From assembly GCA_030407315.1 (NCBI GenBank), contig JALQPE010001778.1:1-64000 (forward strand): a stretch of DNA of 64,000 nt, read 5' to 3'. Each line of letters begins with the position of its first letter. The stretch's first letter is position 1. The translations under genes were made by a program, and so were the position numbers. The DNA comes from Asparagopsis taxiformis (Eukaryota; Rhodophyta; Florideophyceae; Bonnemaisoniales; Bonnemaisoniaceae). Shown here one piece after another: positions 1 to 10,330 of this stretch. The notes below the pieces were generated by a model. The model searched no databases. It was not told the DNA's origin and saw only the letters and a list, made by a program, of their open reading frames with translations.

Positions 1-1056
1 CGCGTGCGGCTTCGTTCCCCTCTTCGGCCGCATCTCCTATTCGGCGACGCGGCAGGTTCTTGTTGTGGATTTCGGATGATAGACAACGCTGGAAATACAT
101 AATACCTCGAACGTTTCCGGTGGAGCAAAGAACGAAGGCGCTTGGTTCCCCGCGCTGCGGCGCCTGTAGTGGCGAAGGAAGCATGTTACATCCAATAAGA
201 AGGTCTGCGGCACGATCCCAGAAAGGATGCAGTGCTCAACCCATTGCCCGATACGCTCATCCTGTCTTGAAAACTCGGCAATGGGTAATGCCAGACGAAC
301 AATCTGCTTGGCTCGCTCAACGTTCATCTCTGCCATGACGATTTCGGCAACATCCGCCTCGACTCCAGCATTCTTTCGAACGACCGCTGAAGGACATGCT
401 GAGTCGACCTGCAGCGCCACAAATTGTTCTTCCGTGCCCTGCGCAAACCCAAGCGCCAAGGTCCGCGTATGTGAAACCTCCCGGCTTGTCCGTCAAGTCT
501 GCGAAACTTGAGGGGGCGAATAAATCCAGCAAGAGGCGGAGGAAGTCTTTGCCAGCGAGAGTAGTTTCGCGGGCGGGCGCGACCTACGTTTCGACGTGTA
601 ACCATGTCACTAGAATCCTCAAGGGCTAGCGGGTTCGCGCAGAATTGGCACGGTTGCGTCGTCAACGATCGGATTGCTGTTGCGCCTGCGCTTATTCGTC
701 ATAATGGAATGAGTGGAAAATTCGGTACAGGATGGCGAACCGCTCGGCGAGACAGTCAAATTTGACGACGTATCTCGTGACGTTGCACTCTTTCGTGAGG
801 AACATGGTTGATATCGAACGGAACAGAGTATACGGGTACACAGCACTGGAAAGGTCTTGAAACCCGTAACCGGTGTAGGTAATAAGTTGTGACGGATACG
901 TGGTAGAGAAAAAATTTTAAAAAGATTGTGATTCCCTGCCTTTGAGTGTTGTACTGCAAGGCCGCCAGTCACAAGGTTGGTTGACACAGTGTGCCTCACG
1001 CTTACCAGGTGAGCGACATCCGGACGGCCACTGGACGTGGGATGTCCGACTCAGAT
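1..1056. other. No supportable gene; fragmentary ORFs
   Basis: I see no recognisable gene here. Several short ORFs overlap on both strands. The longest, on the minus strand at 37-459 (140 codons), has no motif I recognise and no partner exon. Because transposon-derived repeats begin immediately to the right, this is most likely decayed mobile DNA or an intergenic stretch. Confidence 0.4.
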
Positions 1057-1214
1057 GCATTGCTGGCCAGCCCAGAAATTCTACAATTTCGGGCAGAAAA
1101 AATATTGCAAAAAACATCGATTTCGGCGGTCGATTGTGCCGTACGGCACACCCCCATCTCAAAAACATGTTCACATGTGCATGTTTTTGAGAATAGCCCA
1201 AATTTTAATTCAAA
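1057..1214 (+). repeat. Hairpin-rich 159-bp repeat, copy A
   Basis: First of three near-identical copies; the others are at 2307-2465 and 2691-2849. It begins GCATTGCTGGCCAGCC and ends near AATTCAAA. It contains three self-complementary parts: a near-palindrome around GCCCAGAAATT/AATTTCGGGC, the perfect 14-bp palindrome GTGCCGTACGGCAC, and a 12-bp perfect stem CTCAAAAACATG/CATGTTTTTGAG with a 10-base loop. No coding capacity is conserved between copies. It looks like a small non-autonomous element (MITE-like) or a repeated structured element; terminal inverted repeats and target duplications are not clear. Confidence 0.75.
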
Positions 1215-1486
1215 GGCAGGATGCAGATATTCGTCTTCTACCATTGTCAGAACACATTCGTATAACCACATTTGGAGAACCTGAGCCCAGAGCTATCGGT
1301 TTTGGCGGGAGCTAAGCCATATCTCATTAATCAGTAACTACTTCCCGCCAGCTGAGTGGTGGAACCCCTGCTATTTCTACCAACGAGACATACGGGGTTG
1401 GCAAATCGGCAATCGTATATGATTTGGGTGCTAAATTTATTCAAGAGACGAATGGGCTTCGAAAAGGAGCCCAACTACGTCTACTT

Positions 1487-1850
1487 GTGATCCATGGGTA
1501 TAGGACTATTCTATTCTTCTCCAGGCTTCCACCGTAGCCGCCTCCTCCGCCTCCGTTAATGGAAAGAATATCCGAACCGCACCTCAACATGTTCTTCATG
1601 TGATCCATGGGTACTGACATCTCACATGCTCTCCAGGCTTCCACCGTAGCCGCCTCCTCCGCCTCCGTTAATGGCAACAATATCCAAACTGGACCTCTAC
1701 ACTTGTTTTCTTGTGATCATGGGTACTGACATCTCACATGTTTTCCAGGCTTCCTCCAAAGCCGCCACCTCCACCTCGTTAATGGAAAGAATACCCGAAA
1801 CCGCAGGCTTCCTCCATAGCCGCCTCCACCTCCGTTAATGGCAAAAACAT
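1487..1850 (+). repeat. 113-bp degenerate tandem repeat, about 3.3 copies
   Basis: Units start with GTGATCCATGGGTA or a close variant at 1487, 1600 and 1713, so the period is 113 bp. A fourth partial unit near 1805 keeps only the AGGCTTCC...CCGTTAATGGCA part. Each unit carries a purine/pyrimidine-skewed tract of CCGCCTCCTCCGCC type followed by CCGTTAATGG. On the minus strand this tract reads as a glycine-rich run, but no open frame crosses all units, so I treat it as non-coding satellite-like DNA. Confidence 0.7.
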
Positions 1851-2306
1851 CTCACCGGGCTGAAAACGGACGGACGACATTGGGTCGTTCCGCTGCGTAG
1901 ACGTTTAGAATCTGTAGAAAAAAGTAAACAAGAGAATGACATCTCATCTCTGTCGCAATATGTTCCATTTTCAAGTTCTCGGGTTCCACACCCATCAAGG
2001 CCTGGATCGAACCCTCTTCGATGGATAGGACAAATAGTGGAAGGCTTTTAAGCCTGTGACCAAGCGGCTATTGATTGGTGGAGGAAGGAAATTACAGAGG
2101 AAATTAGCTGAGTTACGGTGTCGCGATAGCGTTAGGTTAAAGTCAAATATGTGTTTCGATTATTTTTCGTACGAAATGTCTTGCAAAAGACGATGCTTTG
2201 TCGTTCTCTGGAGGAGTCCGTTGCATGCACTCCAATTCGAGAGCATCGTCATGAAGGAGAGGATTTCTTTCTGCTTGTTAGAATCGGTTTAGAGCACATA
2301 GCTAAT

Positions 2307-2465
2307 GCATTACTGGCCAGCCCCAGAAATTGAAATTTCGGGCAGCAAAAATATTGTAAAAAAACCTTGATTTGGGCGGCCGATTGTGCCGTACGGCACA
2401 CCCCCATTTCAAAAACATGTTCACATGTGTGCATGTTTTGAGAATAGCCCAAATTTTAATTCAAA
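2307..2465 (+). repeat. Hairpin-rich 159-bp repeat, copy B
   Basis: Second copy of the element at 1057-1214, in the same orientation. It is the most diverged of the three: TACTGG instead of TGCTGG near the left end, an extra TG inside the 10-base loop and a shortened poly-T in the right stem arm, so the third hairpin is imperfect here. The GTGCCGTACGGCAC palindrome is intact, which suggests that part is constrained or simply young. Confidence 0.7.
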
Positions 2466-2690
2466 TCAGGGTGTCTAATTTGGCCACAACGGCCCCAGGA
2501 ACGACCGCGCCCCGAGCGGGGTCATCACGGCTTCTGTAAGCACCAACTGTAAGGCTAAATGGCGTCTGACGAAGGGTCAATTTCAGGTCAATACGCCAGG
2601 GACAGGTCTTGGTCCTTGTTCCATCATGGTCCCGCCCCGCTCTCTCACGACCAACCTGAAATGGACGTCCGGTGGATGTCCAGCTCGATT

Positions 2691-2849
2691 GCATTGCTGG
2701 CCAGCCCAGAAATTCTAAAATTTCGGGCACAAAAAAATGCAAAAAAAAACATCGATTTGGGCGGTCGATTGTGCCGTACGGCACACCCCCATCTCAAAAA
2801 CATGTTCACATGTGCATGTTTTTGAGAATAGCCCAAATTTTAATTCAAA
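2691..2849 (+). repeat. Hairpin-rich 159-bp repeat, copy C
   Basis: Third copy, 226 bp to the right of copy B and in the same orientation, nearly identical to copy A over its whole length. Its flanks carry GGACGTCC/GGATGTCC-type palindromic words (about 2662-2680 left, about 2853-2870 right). Similar words flank copy A on the left (about 1030-1048), so the mobile unit may be larger than 159 bp. Confidence 0.7.
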
Positions 2850-3087
2850 TCAGGACGTCTTCCGGACATAGGGGTGCTCGCGGCCTAGCTCGACAGCTGT
2901 AATTGTACCTCATTAAATACTGTTGATGACTGCCTACCGTATACAATCTGGGCTGTTGGCGTATTATCCGGTACTTGACCTGACCTGAACGTTCATCGCA
3001 GACCGTTGTGGTTACCGACACTATACAGCAATCTTTTTTGTATCTCGTGCAACTCAATCGTTCCATCGCTTCCGGGAAAGCTTCATT

Positions 3088-5280
3088 ATGCCGCCGCGTA
3101 TTGCGAAGAAAGCTCCAAAGCCTCCGGGCCTCCAGAAAACCCGGTCAGCAGCTGCTGTATCGAGTGCCCGACAATCCCGTGCGAAGAAGCGGTCTGGGCC
3201 TACCGGCAGCATTGAACCGCGGTCCGGTAGTCGCAAGACGGACCGGCGCAGAACTGGGGATCCGCAGCGAGAAAGTGAGGAAGGAGGAACGGCGCGGAGA
3301 GAGATGGGGCTTGACCGAGGCAAGCGTGCTCGCAGGGACAGTGAACATCATGATGATGACATGATAGTGGCTCAAAACATGTTGGAATTGCGGCAGAGTG
3401 CTATGGCAAAGGTAGTTCCTCCCGGGTTGGCAGATGCGGAGGTGCTGCAGACGGAGTCCCAGCCGGGGGTTCCCGAGACACTGGAGGCTGTGACCCCCAC
3501 TGCGCCAACTATGCCGAGTACATCAGCCCCAGCAGGTAATGCAGTCAGGGACCCGAGGATAGCGGCAAGGGATGTTGTTTCTGAGCAACGTTCACAGGAT
3601 GCCAACTATCATCGGCGGTCAGGTGGTACTGAGGGGAGAGAGCAGCCGGAGTGCGGGCCTCGTCACAACAGACTGTCATTGGTGCCAAATATGCGCGTAA
3701 CGCCCCCGCGACGTCAGGCTATTGGCGATGGAGGACATCATATTCCCGATAGCGTGGGAGATGGGGGGACGGTGAGGGCAGAGAGGTTGCATCCGCCGGA
3801 ATCCATCGATTTAATGGCGAGTCGCATCAATGCGCAGAAGAAGAAGATCGCGGAGCTGGAAAAAAAAGTGTTTAGCCAGGACATAGCAAACAAGGCGCTC
3901 ACCACGGAGATTGTTGCGTTGGAGGCTAAGGTGAAGACTCTGCAGGCGGAAAATGCCAGCCTTACTGCAATTGCGAGAACAGGTAGAATCAGTGATCACG
4001 GTGGCGGTAAGTCGAAAATACAGAAAGCCATTCCTGTGAAATACCTTGGAGTTCTTAGGGCGGTTGAGGAAAACCTGACAAAGTGGTGCAAGAACGAGAC
4101 TATGGAGCTGGACCCTATAGCGGAACAAACGCAGAGACGTTGGACTGGACGTACCATCGAGGTAGAGCCGGTAGAAGGGGCACTTTGGAGCGAAAACGGT
4201 GTAGGATATATTGCTACCCCTCCGGGCTATATCATCAAGAATCTGCAGTGGTATACACCTTCGTACAGGGACGAGAGTGATCTGCTGAATGACTTGGTGC
4301 GACACGTACTGCGTCAAAGTCCGTGGTGTGATGTGTTTTCCGATGAGGAGCAGCGTGTGTGCTGTCAAGAGGCTGTGGCGGGGAGCAAGGAATTGAAAGT
4401 GAAGGTGACGCAGAAACTGTCCGACGTGATGAGTGCACGGAAGCGTAATGCGAGGGACAGATTGTTCGGTTCGCTGGGGTACACGAAATTAATGTCTAGA
4501 TGCACGATGCTGACGACGCGAGCTGAGATGGACGAGCGAGAGGAACAAAAGCGCGAAGCGTCTGAGAAGCTTTTGAAACGGGAAAGTAACGGTGATTTGG
4601 ATATGGGGAGGTGGCGAACGGCACCGTTCTCAGAGCTGCGATACAGCAAAGGCTTGGTTCCTGACAGCTTCGAAATGGAAGTGAATGGTGATGCATGGTT
4701 TAACAACCGAGTAGCTGTGAATGTGCTGGACATCTTCAGGGGTTATTCGATACGACCAGAACAAGTAATGGACATAGAGACGAGCATACTAACGCTGGCG
4801 CGCCTGGATGCTTGGCTAGTGACTACTGTGGAGTGTTTGGATGAACCGAAGGGGAAAGGAGGTGCACGGCAGAAGGAGTTTACAAGGCGGTACAGTCAAT
4901 ATGTGGGGGTAGCTTTTCAGCAATTAGTTGGTATGGTGGTGTACTGCATGTCTTGTCTCCAAGGCTCGCAAGCAAGGGAAGAAACGGACGTTGTCGAGAG
5001 CGAACAGCGGACTAGTGCACAGTCACGGCATGTGTTTGCAAGCCGTACTGTGACGAGAGAGGCTGTTGAAGTGTGGCAAAGCGGAGAGGGGTCTGGAATT
5101 GTTCATGTCGTTGATGATGTAAACCGCTGCTCATCACTTGTTCTAGTGTCCGAGGATTGGATTCAATCGCATATTACGTCAAACCTCGGTGCTGTAATGG
5201 ATTGTGTGATTGCGCAAGGACTAATTGGCGCAGAACTTTTCGTCGTTGACCCATATGCTGGACACCTGATGCAAACCTGA
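3088..5280 (+). CDS. Coiled-coil protein, probable transposon accessory ORF
   Basis: A 730-codon intronless ORF I do not recognise by family. The first 90 residues are very basic and probably disordered (Lys/Arg/Pro/Ser-rich), followed by a low-complexity region. About residues 250-300 form a clear coiled coil with a heptad pattern around INAQKKKIAELEKK. The C-terminal half looks globular and ends about 170 bp from the end of the convergent transposase gene at 5450-8488. A coiled-coil second protein next to a CACTA-superfamily transposase is the usual two-gene layout of those elements, where the partner binds DNA or assembles the complex, so that is my inference. A host gene beside a transposon is the alternative. 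The start is the first ATG of the open frame. Confidence 0.6.
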   Translation: MPPRIAKKAPKPPGLQKTRSAAAVSSARQSRAKKRSGPTGSIEPRSGSRKTDRRRTGDPQRESEEGGTARREMGLDRGKRARRDSEHHDDDMIVAQNMLELRQSAMAKVVPPGLADAEVLQTESQPGVPETLEAVTPTAPTMPSTSAPAGNAVRDPRIAARDVVSEQRSQDANYHRRSGGTEGREQPECGPRHNRLSLVPNMRVTPPRRQAIGDGGHHIPDSVGDGGTVRAERLHPPESIDLMASRINAQKKKIAELEKKVFSQDIANKALTTEIVALEAKVKTLQAENASLTAIARTGRISDHGGGKSKIQKAIPVKYLGVLRAVEENLTKWCKNETMELDPIAEQTQRRWTGRTIEVEPVEGALWSENGVGYIATPPGYIIKNLQWYTPSYRDESDLLNDLVRHVLRQSPWCDVFSDEEQRVCCQEAVAGSKELKVKVTQKLSDVMSARKRNARDRLFGSLGYTKLMSRCTMLTTRAEMDEREEQKREASEKLLKRESNGDLDMGRWRTAPFSELRYSKGLVPDSFEMEVNGDAWFNNRVAVNVLDIFRGYSIRPEQVMDIETSILTLARLDAWLVTTVECLDEPKGKGGARQKEFTRRYSQYVGVAFQQLVGMVVYCMSCLQGSQAREETDVVESEQRTSAQSRHVFASRTVTREAVEVWQSGEGSGIVHVVDDVNRCSSLVLVSEDWIQSHITSNLGAVMDCVIAQGLIGAELFVVDPYAGHLMQT

Positions 5281-5449
5281 ATGTCGAAATCAATGCCCCA
5301 CAGTATGGGGGCATGGAGCGGCGCCATGCAGCCACTGCTGATAACGGTTTTGGCGTAATGGAGGATGGTTGAAATTAGTGCAGTAAATGTGACGTTGACT
5401 AGAAGGTTTATCATGTAGTACATTATCAATAGAGTGCTGCGATTTAGAT

Positions 5450-8400
5450 TTATTCTTCTTCATTATCATCTGTGAATTGGTAATCAGTGTTGGTGTAGAA
5501 GCGGTTGAGATAGAAACGGTGGTCCGACCAGTGCATTTGTTTCGTAAATGGCTTGACTGGAAAGTTACTTCGTACGATGTGCACGGTGCCAGATATAGTA
5601 GATGCAGGAATGAGGTCAAACCAAGGACCACCTGCACTGTGGGATGCAGTGTCATTGCTGTCAACGGATCCGTTGTCCGGGTCCCATGTGGACCACTTTA
5701 AACAAATGCACCCAAGTGATTTTTCCACAGCGGTTTTTGGGGCAAAGCAGGTCATATACTGAACGAAAGCGAGTTCTACAGGTTGAAACAGGTTTGGAGA
5801 CTGCAGGCGTACCAGTGCCAGGACGCGCCCTACCCATATGGTTCTGTAGTCATCGGCAGTTCCGGAGATGACGACAAAGGAGTACTGCGATCTCTTTGCG
5901 GGGCCGAACGATGAAGTTGCAAAGACGCGCTGCTGCTTGTGCCTCGACACGTTTGTGGGGCGAAGCATGCCACTGTGCGGGTCAAAGTCGTCGGCATCTG
6001 GGACGTACCCTCCCATGACGTAGGCGGACTTTACCACGGTGACGGAAATGTCCATGTCATGTATTGGAGGGCCTTCTGCCGTGGCGCGCAGTCTAGCGAG
6101 GGTGAGGAACGCTTGTGCAGCTGTGTCACCGAGTTGCTGGAATAGCGTTATGGTGCCAGACGGGAACGAGGAGTTGTGCAGCGGCAAAAGAGTGGCAGGA
6201 TCGGGCTGTCCGTCGATATCTGCAACGAGGAGGGTTGCATCGGGCAGCAGGGAGGCAAAGTCGTGCAGTGCAACGGTGAATCCGTCGCGAACGAGTACTG
6301 CACCGTCTGTGGGCGATATCATGCGTGCGTTTCCCAATGTGTTCGATGGGGTATGACCAGTTGGAGTGGCCAAGGAGAATTCCATGTGGCGAATAGTCTC
6401 TTCCATGGCTGTGGAGCGCCTTCGAGAGGTTTTCCTATAACTCTGTTTGAACAGAAGATGCGAGTGTTCGTAGGGGCCTGCATCAATGTGTTCCAGGGCG
6501 CCATATCTCTGCAAGTCACCGGGAAGATGGTCTAGAAGATGGAACTTGAAAGTTTTGAGACCTGTGGTGTGGAATGGGCCGAGGGTGGAGAGCATTGATT
6601 GTTTGAAATAGGAAATGGAGTTCTGGAGGCTTTCTAGTTCGGCGGCAGTCCAGTGCTTGATGCGACCGCGTTTCATGACCCATGCGACGAGGTCAGAGTA
6701 TTGCGTGCAGATGGAAGTGAGGGGGGCTGTATCTACTTCGTCACAGCATGTGTCAATGAATGCTGCGATGAAAGGGAACACCATGTCGACATGGTGATAG
6801 TCTTTGGCTGCGAGCATGCCGCGTATGCCGTCCTCCGTGAAGAGGCCGTTCAAATTGGTGCCCTTCTCACCCTTGGAGAAGTCGACATGAAGACCGGTGA
6901 TGTAGTAGTCGCGTTCGATAGCGGACAGAATGCTGTTTGAGCCGGCGAGGATGGATTTTTTCACCTTCTTGAAGGTGCGAGGTGTCCCGGAATGGGAGGC
7001 AGTGGTGGTGAGGTCTGGGGAGCTGAGGCGGTGGACAATGCACTGTTTGATGAGCTTTGAGATGCCGAGGTGGAGATTGTGCAGAGGCTCGAAGGAGAAA
7101 ATGTTGTAGGGGTCTAGGGGACTGTTGGTGGGTAAAAGAGCGGTCGATTCGAGGACAGAGTGTTGTTCGAGGAGGGAGAGAGCTTCGAGCGGAGCAGTTG
7201 TATGCTCCTGAGCGCTCTCTTGGCGTGCAGAGCGTGTATCATCGAGGGAGCGGGGCTGGTGTGGCGCGCTGGATTCAAGTTGAGTGGCGGGGATGTAGCA
7301 GCGGTGGCAGGGATGTGTGGTGGTAGTGCTGTTGCGAGTGCATGAGAGCTCTTTGGCCTCTGGAAAGTCGCAGCAATAATTGGCTAGGATGGGAAAGCAT
7401 TGGCGGGCAGTTGCAGTGGAGTCTGTGCAGGGGAACCCGGAAGAGAACGCGGTGGATAGGGACGAAAACACTTTTTCGAGTGCTTTATGAAGAATATCAA
7501 TTTTGCGAGCGCGACTAGCAGAACTAGAGGTTGTCGGCATTTCATCACCGAACAAGGCGTTGGACGAAGGGTTAACAATGTACGGAAGATACCCGACGAT
7601 GGTGAGGCCGGTACGGATGCAGTGGCGACGGAGGGGGGCGGAGAAGTTGAGCAGTGTGACGTGTATGGGGTATGCGACGATTGCGGAGCTCTTGAGGCTT
7701 GTGCTGCTCTTGTCGGAGTACACTTGGAGGAGGCCGGCAAAGGAGGAAGCGGTGGGATCATTTTCCTCTGCCCATACGACCTGTGGATCTTCCGAGAGCT
7801 GCACGCGCTGTCTAGTAACCTGGTGCAGCGTTTTCGCGAATTCTGTGTGTAGGGGATGAGAAAATATTGCGGTGCCGTCTGGGGCGGTCTGTGGGGAGGG
7901 GTGGAAGAGAGTATTTTGGTCGTTAGCCAGTGCTAACTGCCTGCGGAGCATGTCGACTGGGTCGCGGAGGTACAGCTGTGCCGAGTACTTACCAGTTTTG
8001 TCTGGAATGATGTGGCTCTTGTAACCTTCGGTGCGGAAATGTGTTTCGACCATGGAAGCGGTAACGTGGCGACATTCTTCTACGGTGCGAACGGCGCTGT
8101 TGAACTTTTCTAGGGAGAATGCGGGGTCTTGTAGGATGGTGATGACTTCGCTCACGCGGCCAGCGCCGGCCTTGTACTCGAGGGTTGTGAGACTGGCGGC
8201 GAGGGATTGCACGAGGAGGTCTGCGCGGGAGGGGGTTGAGGTTGGTGGCAGTGAAGCGTCACAGGGTGAGTCGCTGGAGGAAGCACGACCAGATTCTGGG
8301 TCTGGGGAGCTGGGTTGCGGGGAATCATGGTCGCCGTTTCGAGCAGGCTCATGGGTGACGGCAGGGACACGAGCGTTGTTGAAATGTTGGGGAGAGGGGT

Positions 8401-8488
8401 TGAAACGGTAGCGACACGTTCGCTCATGCAGCGCGAGCGCATAAGCATCTACGCAGTAGTAGAAGCACCCTTCATACTTGCATTCCAT
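5450..8488 (-). CDS. Plavaka/CACTA-like transposase with N-terminal zinc finger
   Basis: A 1012-residue ORF, intact and intronless. Residues 3-25 fit a C-x4-C-x12-H-x3-C zinc finger, as often found at the N-terminus of Plavaka/KDZ-type transposases. Around residues 257-302 is the family's hallmark block: YSDK followed by AYPIHVTLLNF and then TIVGYLP, where the Asp of YSDK is the expected first catalytic acidic residue. A CHRC knuckle lies near residue 395. Further on, KFHLLDHLPGDLQRYGA is followed by a Glu-x2-His and a KQSYRKTSRR segment, matching the conserved C-terminal part of these transposases. The product should cut and paste the element using DDE chemistry. No terminal inverted repeats were found by eye, so element borders stay undefined. 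The frame has no stops, so the copy may be recent or active. Confidence 0.78.
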   Translation of the reverse strand: MECKYEGCFYYCVDAYALALHERTCRYRFNPSPQHFNNARVPAVTHEPARNGDHDSPQPSSPDPESGRASSSDSPCDASLPPTSTPSRADLLVQSLAASLTTLEYKAGAGRVSEVITILQDPAFSLEKFNSAVRTVEECRHVTASMVETHFRTEGYKSHIIPDKTGKYSAQLYLRDPVDMLRRQLALANDQNTLFHPSPQTAPDGTAIFSHPLHTEFAKTLHQVTRQRVQLSEDPQVVWAEENDPTASSFAGLLQVYSDKSSTSLKSSAIVAYPIHVTLLNFSAPLRRHCIRTGLTIVGYLPYIVNPSSNALFGDEMPTTSSSASRARKIDILHKALEKVFSSLSTAFSSGFPCTDSTATARQCFPILANYCCDFPEAKELSCTRNSTTTTHPCHRCYIPATQLESSAPHQPRSLDDTRSARQESAQEHTTAPLEALSLLEQHSVLESTALLPTNSPLDPYNIFSFEPLHNLHLGISKLIKQCIVHRLSSPDLTTTASHSGTPRTFKKVKKSILAGSNSILSAIERDYYITGLHVDFSKGEKGTNLNGLFTEDGIRGMLAAKDYHHVDMVFPFIAAFIDTCCDEVDTAPLTSICTQYSDLVAWVMKRGRIKHWTAAELESLQNSISYFKQSMLSTLGPFHTTGLKTFKFHLLDHLPGDLQRYGALEHIDAGPYEHSHLLFKQSYRKTSRRRSTAMEETIRHMEFSLATPTGHTPSNTLGNARMISPTDGAVLVRDGFTVALHDFASLLPDATLLVADIDGQPDPATLLPLHNSSFPSGTITLFQQLGDTAAQAFLTLARLRATAEGPPIHDMDISVTVVKSAYVMGGYVPDADDFDPHSGMLRPTNVSRHKQQRVFATSSFGPAKRSQYSFVVISGTADDYRTIWVGRVLALVRLQSPNLFQPVELAFVQYMTCFAPKTAVEKSLGCICLKWSTWDPDNGSVDSNDTASHSAGGPWFDLIPASTISGTVHIVRSNFPVKPFTKQMHWSDHRFYLNRFYTNTDYQFTDDNEEE

Positions 8489-8934
8489 GTCGAGTTTTGA
8501 CGCAAAAGGGAGGATTGCGAGCTGAACAGGGGAGACTGTGCCGTCCAGATGCGACCAATTTTATTTTGTGGTGCTTTCGAGACTTGGAATGTAACGTGTT
8601 CGTAGTTTTTGGGTAGTAGTTTTGTGCTCACTCCAGCTGACATCCCAACGGTGGAATTTAACCGAGAGTTCAATCATTTCCAACTGTTACATCACATTGC
8701 GTGCTGGCAACGTGTGCATGGAAGGACGAACGACTGCCCTGGGAGATGAATTTTCAATTAATTCATTTGTAATAATAAACTTTTTTATTTCCAAACTTCG
8801 TGGAATCTGAATGTGCTTTACAGCGGATATGCCACAGATCATGTAAGGAAAGCAAATGGATTCTCATATATATGATTATATGTTTATATTCGTTGTTCTC
8901 GATCCGGATCTCTTTGTTCGGGGAATCAGAGACC
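8489..8934. other. Transposase upstream region, no gene
   Basis: AT-rich stretch upstream of the minus-strand transposase start and before the repeat array. It should contain the transposase promoter and possibly the right end of the element. I looked for an inverted match to 2850-3087 and did not see one. Confidence 0.4.
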
Positions 8935-9083
8935 ATGGCTTGGGCCATACTCAATCTCACTGCCGGCGATGATTTCGAGTATGCACAGCAAGACTTAAGC
9001 GGACGCAGAAAGCTGTCCGGTCGACGCCGCAGGCTCCACTCCGCCCTCATCACCGACTGATCTTCTTTGACCGACTTTGCTTT

Positions 9084-9121
9084 GTACGTGCGCGAATCTT
9101 GATCAAGATTCGCGCACGTAC
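9084..9121. repeat. Perfect 38-bp palindrome
   Basis: The arm GTACGTGCGCGAATCTTGA is followed with no spacer by its exact reverse complement, centred between 9102 and 9103. The bases just outside do not pair. It sits about 25 bp after a short ORF (8935-9060, 41 codons, arginine-rich end) and just before the exon-like repeat array. It could be a binding site for a dimeric protein, a cruciform, or the join of an inverted duplication. Confidence 0.85.
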
Positions 9122-9149
9122 CTTCGTTCCATCCTCTACCCTCGAGGGT

Positions 9150-10330
9150 ATGCGTTGAGGGAAGCGTGGGTTTTGAGTCTGACTATTTCCGTTGATGCGA
9201 TATTTTTCATGGGAAGCCTGTTGACTGATGGTGTGTATTGAGCGGAGGATGGAAGAGAGGTACGTGAAGTTTTGAAAGTATGCTGTGAGGGAAGGTTGAT
9301 TTTGAGTCTGACTGTTGTGGTTGATTCCGATGTTGTGTAGATGATGCAGGAATGTTGATGACGGAAGGTAAGTTTCATTGAGTGCCAAGATGTGCTTTGC
9401 GAAGATATGGACTGCTGACTATGATTATTGTTAATTGCAAGGTTTTTGGATCATGGTTTGTATTGTGTGTAGGATGGATGAGAGGTACATTTGCGAGTTC
9501 TCAGGGTATGTAGCGAGGGAAACGTTGGTTTTCAATCTGACTGTTGCGATTGAATCCGATGTTGCGTAGGTGATGGAGGAATAGTGATGACGGAAGGTAA
9601 GTCACATTGGGCGCCCAGACCGGTTGTGCGAAGATGCGGAATGCTGACTACTTTTCTTGGCTACACGATTACGTGATTTATGGTTTTTATTGTGTGCAGG
9701 ATGGAACAGGTAAAGTAAGTGTGCGAGTTTTGAAAGTAAGCAGCGAGGGAAGGTTGGTTTTGAGTCTGACTATTTCCGTTGATGCGATATTTTTCATTGG
9801 AAGCCTATTGAGTCATGGTGTGTATTGTGTGGAGCGAAGGTAAGTGTGCGAGTTTTGAAAGTATGCTGTGATGGAAGGTTGGTTTTGAGTCTGACTGTTG
9901 TGGTTGATTCCGATGTTGTGTAGATGATGCAGGAATGTTGATGACAGAAGGTAAGTTTTACTGAGCACCAAGACTTGTTTTGCGAAGATATGGACTGCTG
10001 ACTTTGATTATTCATTGCAAGGTTTTTGGATCATGGTTTGTATTTTGTGTAGGATGGATGATTCAGTCATCCTCTCGGAGAGGTAAGTAAGGGAGTTTCT
10101 AGGATATCTGTCGTGGTAAGCGTTGCTTTTGAGTCTGACTGTTGTGGTTGATTCTGATGTTGTGTATGTGATGCAGGAGTGGTGAAGCAGGAACGGCAGG
10201 ACTGAAGGAGAGTGAAGAAGGGATGTAGGAAGATGGGGAATGAAGCTGTGAGGTGTTTCTGGTATGTGTATATTTTGGGGCATACGATAGAAGTGAGAGT
10301 GCGTTTCAAGTGGTGTAAGATTTTGCTGAC
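9150..10330 (+). repeat. Tandem array with repeated splice-site-like cassettes
   Basis: Imperfect tandem repeats with a higher-order period of about 585 bp: the block at about 9280-9486 recurs at about 9865-10067, and 9169-9240 recurs near 9755. Short cassettes repeatedly lie between an acceptor-like end (TGTGTAG, GCGTAG or GTGCAG) and a donor (GTAAGT or GTAC): 9341-9367, 9570-9596 and 9924-9950 are each 27 nt; 9473-9484 is 12 nt; 9700-9709 is 10 nt; 10053-10082 is 30 nt. A CTGAC branch-point-like word lies 25-45 nt upstream of most acceptors. The gaps of about 85-105 bp equal the intron lengths of real genes in this window. No long ORF results, so this may be a spliced non-coding RNA, a decayed repeat gene, or repeat DNA that carries splice signals. 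Confidence 0.6.

Noticed and set aside
3000..8800. CACTA-type terminal inverted repeats of the DNA transposon
   Set aside because: A CACTATAC word occurs near 3019, but no inverted partner was found near 8500-8800.
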